Shown: positions 62,778-64,000 of the stretch, one piece after another
Layout: each line of letters starts with the position of its first letter
Numbering within the stretch: the stretch's first letter is position 1
Assembly: GCA_038114465.1 (NCBI GenBank)
Contig: JAYNQW010000017.1
Location: forward strand, 1-64,000
Direction: 5' to 3'
Origin: CALINB01 sp938045325
GTDB taxonomy: Bacteria; Pseudomonadota; Alphaproteobacteria; Rhodospirillales; CALINB01
DNA length: 64,000 bases
The notes under the pieces: generated by a model
Told to the model about the DNA's origin: nothing
What the model saw: only the letters and a program-made list of their open reading frames with translations
The model's database searches: none
Made by a program: the position numbers and the translations under genes

Positions 62778-63626
62778 TTATGCGATCGGGGCAAAAAAAG
62801 CTATCGCCCGAATTTCGATGCTCTCGCGTGGCGGCGCGTCAGCGGGGGTGGTCGGGTCTTCAAATGAAACATGAGCCGTGAACCGGGCTCGTCCGTCCGT
62901 TTCTGAATCGTAAACTTTAAAGACGAGGGCCTCGTCACGATGCATTTCGGGAAAATAAAACCAACGATGGTCGGGGTTGTAGGTCAGTTGGTAAATCTCA
63001 CCCACCCTGTCTTCGTGGCGCCTTTCGGCGGCGATCAAATCCTGCGGCGCGACGCTTCGCGAATCGCATATCGCCAAGGGATGGGATCGAATGGGCTCGC
63101 GGATGGCACGCCAGACTTGAATAATAGCCATGCGATGTTGGAGGAGGGCCTCGGCCTCATCTGCGGGCAATAAATCCCTAACCCGTTGCGGTCCCGACCA
63201 ATCCGTGTAGTCGTTATGCACGATCGGCACCGGCTCGCGGTAAAACTTTTCGGCGCGGACGGTTTCGTCGCCGCTCCGCAGTGTGTGATCGAATATGAGA
63301 ACACGTGACGCGCCGTAACGGCCTTTGATGAGTTGTTCTATTTCCGGGTAGTAAACCGATTTAATTTCTTCTTCGTTGAAAAAATCTTTGACCGCCGATT
63401 TCTGAGGTGCCAACTCAAAACCGTGTGTATCTAATGTAAATTCGTCTTGAAGGGATCGGGCGTTTTGAATTCTTATTTTTTGTTGGTCAACATTCGCGGT
63501 GCGTTGACGCAGCCGACCACCGGGACCAACAGTTGCTGATACCGGCTTAACGCCAGTGTCGAAGATATACGAAACCGTTGCTTCGATCATTTCCAATACT
63601 GTCGGTTCAGATTGAGCCTGGGTCAT
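62778..63626 (-). CDS. CmcJ/NvfI-family oxidoreductase
   Basis: 282 residues. RVLIFDHTLRSG, VHNDYTDWSGPQRVRDLLP, IIQVWRAIREPIRSHPLAICDSRS and RWFYFPEMHRDEALVFKVYDS match the CmcJ/NvfI group, proposed to be iron or flavin-independent oxygenases in antibiotic and fungal meroterpenoid pathways (cephamycin 7-methoxylation, novofumigatonin). Bacterial non-cluster members are of unknown role. It is divergent from the SDR gene and 28 bases upstream of the selenoprotein candidate's start, probably same transcript. Confidence 0.85.
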   Translation of the reverse strand: MTQAQSEPTVLEMIEATVSYIFDTGVKPVSATVGPGGRLRQRTANVDQQKIRIQNARSLQDEFTLDTHGFELAPQKSAVKDFFNEEEIKSVYYPEIEQLIKGRYGASRVLIFDHTLRSGDETVRAEKFYREPVPIVHNDYTDWSGPQRVRDLLPADEAEALLQHRMAIIQVWRAIREPIRSHPLAICDSRSVAPQDLIAAERRHEDRVGEIYQLTYNPDHRWFYFPEMHRDEALVFKVYDSETDGRARFTAHVSFEDPTTPADAPPRESIEIRAIAFFAPIA

Positions 63627-63798
63627 TAGCTGATCTCTCTACAAAATTTCAGCGCCGTTTATATATTAGCGGCGAAAGACAACGCGGCAAAGGAACGATG
63701 ATTAATTGATTGTAATATAAACTTGTTAGCTATCGGCATGGATGGAATTTCGCTAGAATTCGAGCCTCAACGGGATGATGAATTAGGAAAATAACCGA

Positions 63799-64000
63799 AT
63801 GGCGGATGAACAGCAGAAAGAACGGCGCACGGCGTTTATCACCGCCGGCACCAAAGGGATCGGCCTTGCCATTGCGCAAGCGTTTGCCCGTGAAGGGTAT
63901 CATCTCGCTTTAACGTCGCGTACGCCGATAGAAGACGAGAAATTCACGCAAGGCGATTTCAAAGACAGCAAAGTCATGCTGATCGCGCTTGAGTTACAAA
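63799..64000 (+). CDS. Short-chain dehydrogenase, 5' part only
   Basis: The first 67 residues of an SDR: ERRTAFITAGTKGIGLAIAQAFAREGYHLAL with the cofactor motif TAGTKGIG. The gene runs past base 64000. AGGAAA lies 8 bases before the ATG. Substrate unknown. Confidence 0.85.
   Translation, partial: MADEQQKERRTAFITAGTKGIGLAIAQAFAREGYHLALTSRTPIEDEKFTQGDFKDSKVMLIALELQ

Noticed and set aside
1..64000. CRISPR arrays, prophage genes, tRNA and rRNA genes
   Set aside because: No spaced repeats, phage structural genes or RNA gene signatures were recognised in a manual read.

Overview
The window reads as a 64 kb piece of an alphaproteobacterial chromosome, probably Rhodospirillales-like. The basis is family content only: the DUF4175/TIGR02302 protein beside lysA, DUF3426 divergent from ftsEX, metX-metW, phaAB divergent from phaR, a cobalamin-dependent ribonucleotide reductase, DUF2125 and QueG. 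No rRNA, tRNA or CRISPR array was recognised. The sequence is a draft scaffold: a 10-N gap lies inside metX, and base 1 coincides with the end of an IS1380-type element. Bases look higher in G+C within nrdJ and across about 37-53 kb than in the rest.

Layout. 1-1.6 kb: IS1380-family insertion sequence. 1.6-12.9 kb: housekeeping genes (TlpA-like thioredoxin, argH, small lipoprotein, lysA, DUF4175 membrane protein, zinc-ribbon/acidic membrane protein, ftsE-ftsX, YdcF-like protein, plsC, OmpW-type porin with an FNR-type box). 13-18 kb: class II RNR nrdJ, ChaC-like gene, DUF2125, a YqgE/AlgH protein with a signal-like leader. 18-23.5 kb: tyrA-hisC-chorismate mutase operon, then metX-metW and a methyltransferase. 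23.5-26.5 kb: phaA-phaB and phaR, divergent, with matching TTGC-N3-GCAA dyads in front of both. 27-34.5 kb: HTH regulator, SUMF1-like protein and a near complete queuosine set (queG, queC-queE-queD, queF-tgt-queA). 34.6-37 kb: aquaporin and two alpha/beta hydrolases. 37-48.9 kb: one long minus-strand operon for branched acyl-CoA / acetoacetate metabolism (enoyl-CoA hydratase, HMG-CoA lyase, acetoacetyl-CoA synthetase, type III CoA-transferase, two carboxyltransferases, biotin carboxylase, two-subunit acyl-CoA synthetase). 49-64 kb: mixed catabolic region (amidase, TauE/SafE permease, ketopantoate-reductase-like protein, CoA-transferase, three TauD-type Fe/2-oxoglutarate dioxygenases, nucleotide-sugar dehydrogenase, MaoC-like hydratase, class V aminotransferase, MmgE/PrpD, CmcJ/NvfI-like oxidoreductase, start of an SDR).

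The most notable signal is at 62207-62749 on the minus strand: a secreted or lipid-anchored redoxin interrupted by a single in-frame TGA exactly where the family has its first active-site Cys (W-TGA-P-Y-C). A stem-loop with a GGUC loop starts about 14 nt after the TGA, which resembles a bacterial SECIS element. I read this as a selenoprotein rather than a pseudogene. Other points are two candidate PhaR operators, two FNR-type boxes, an operon with two carboxyltransferases and a biotin carboxylase but no biotin carrier protein, paired hairpins before nrdJ, and several convergent gene pairs that share a four-base stop.
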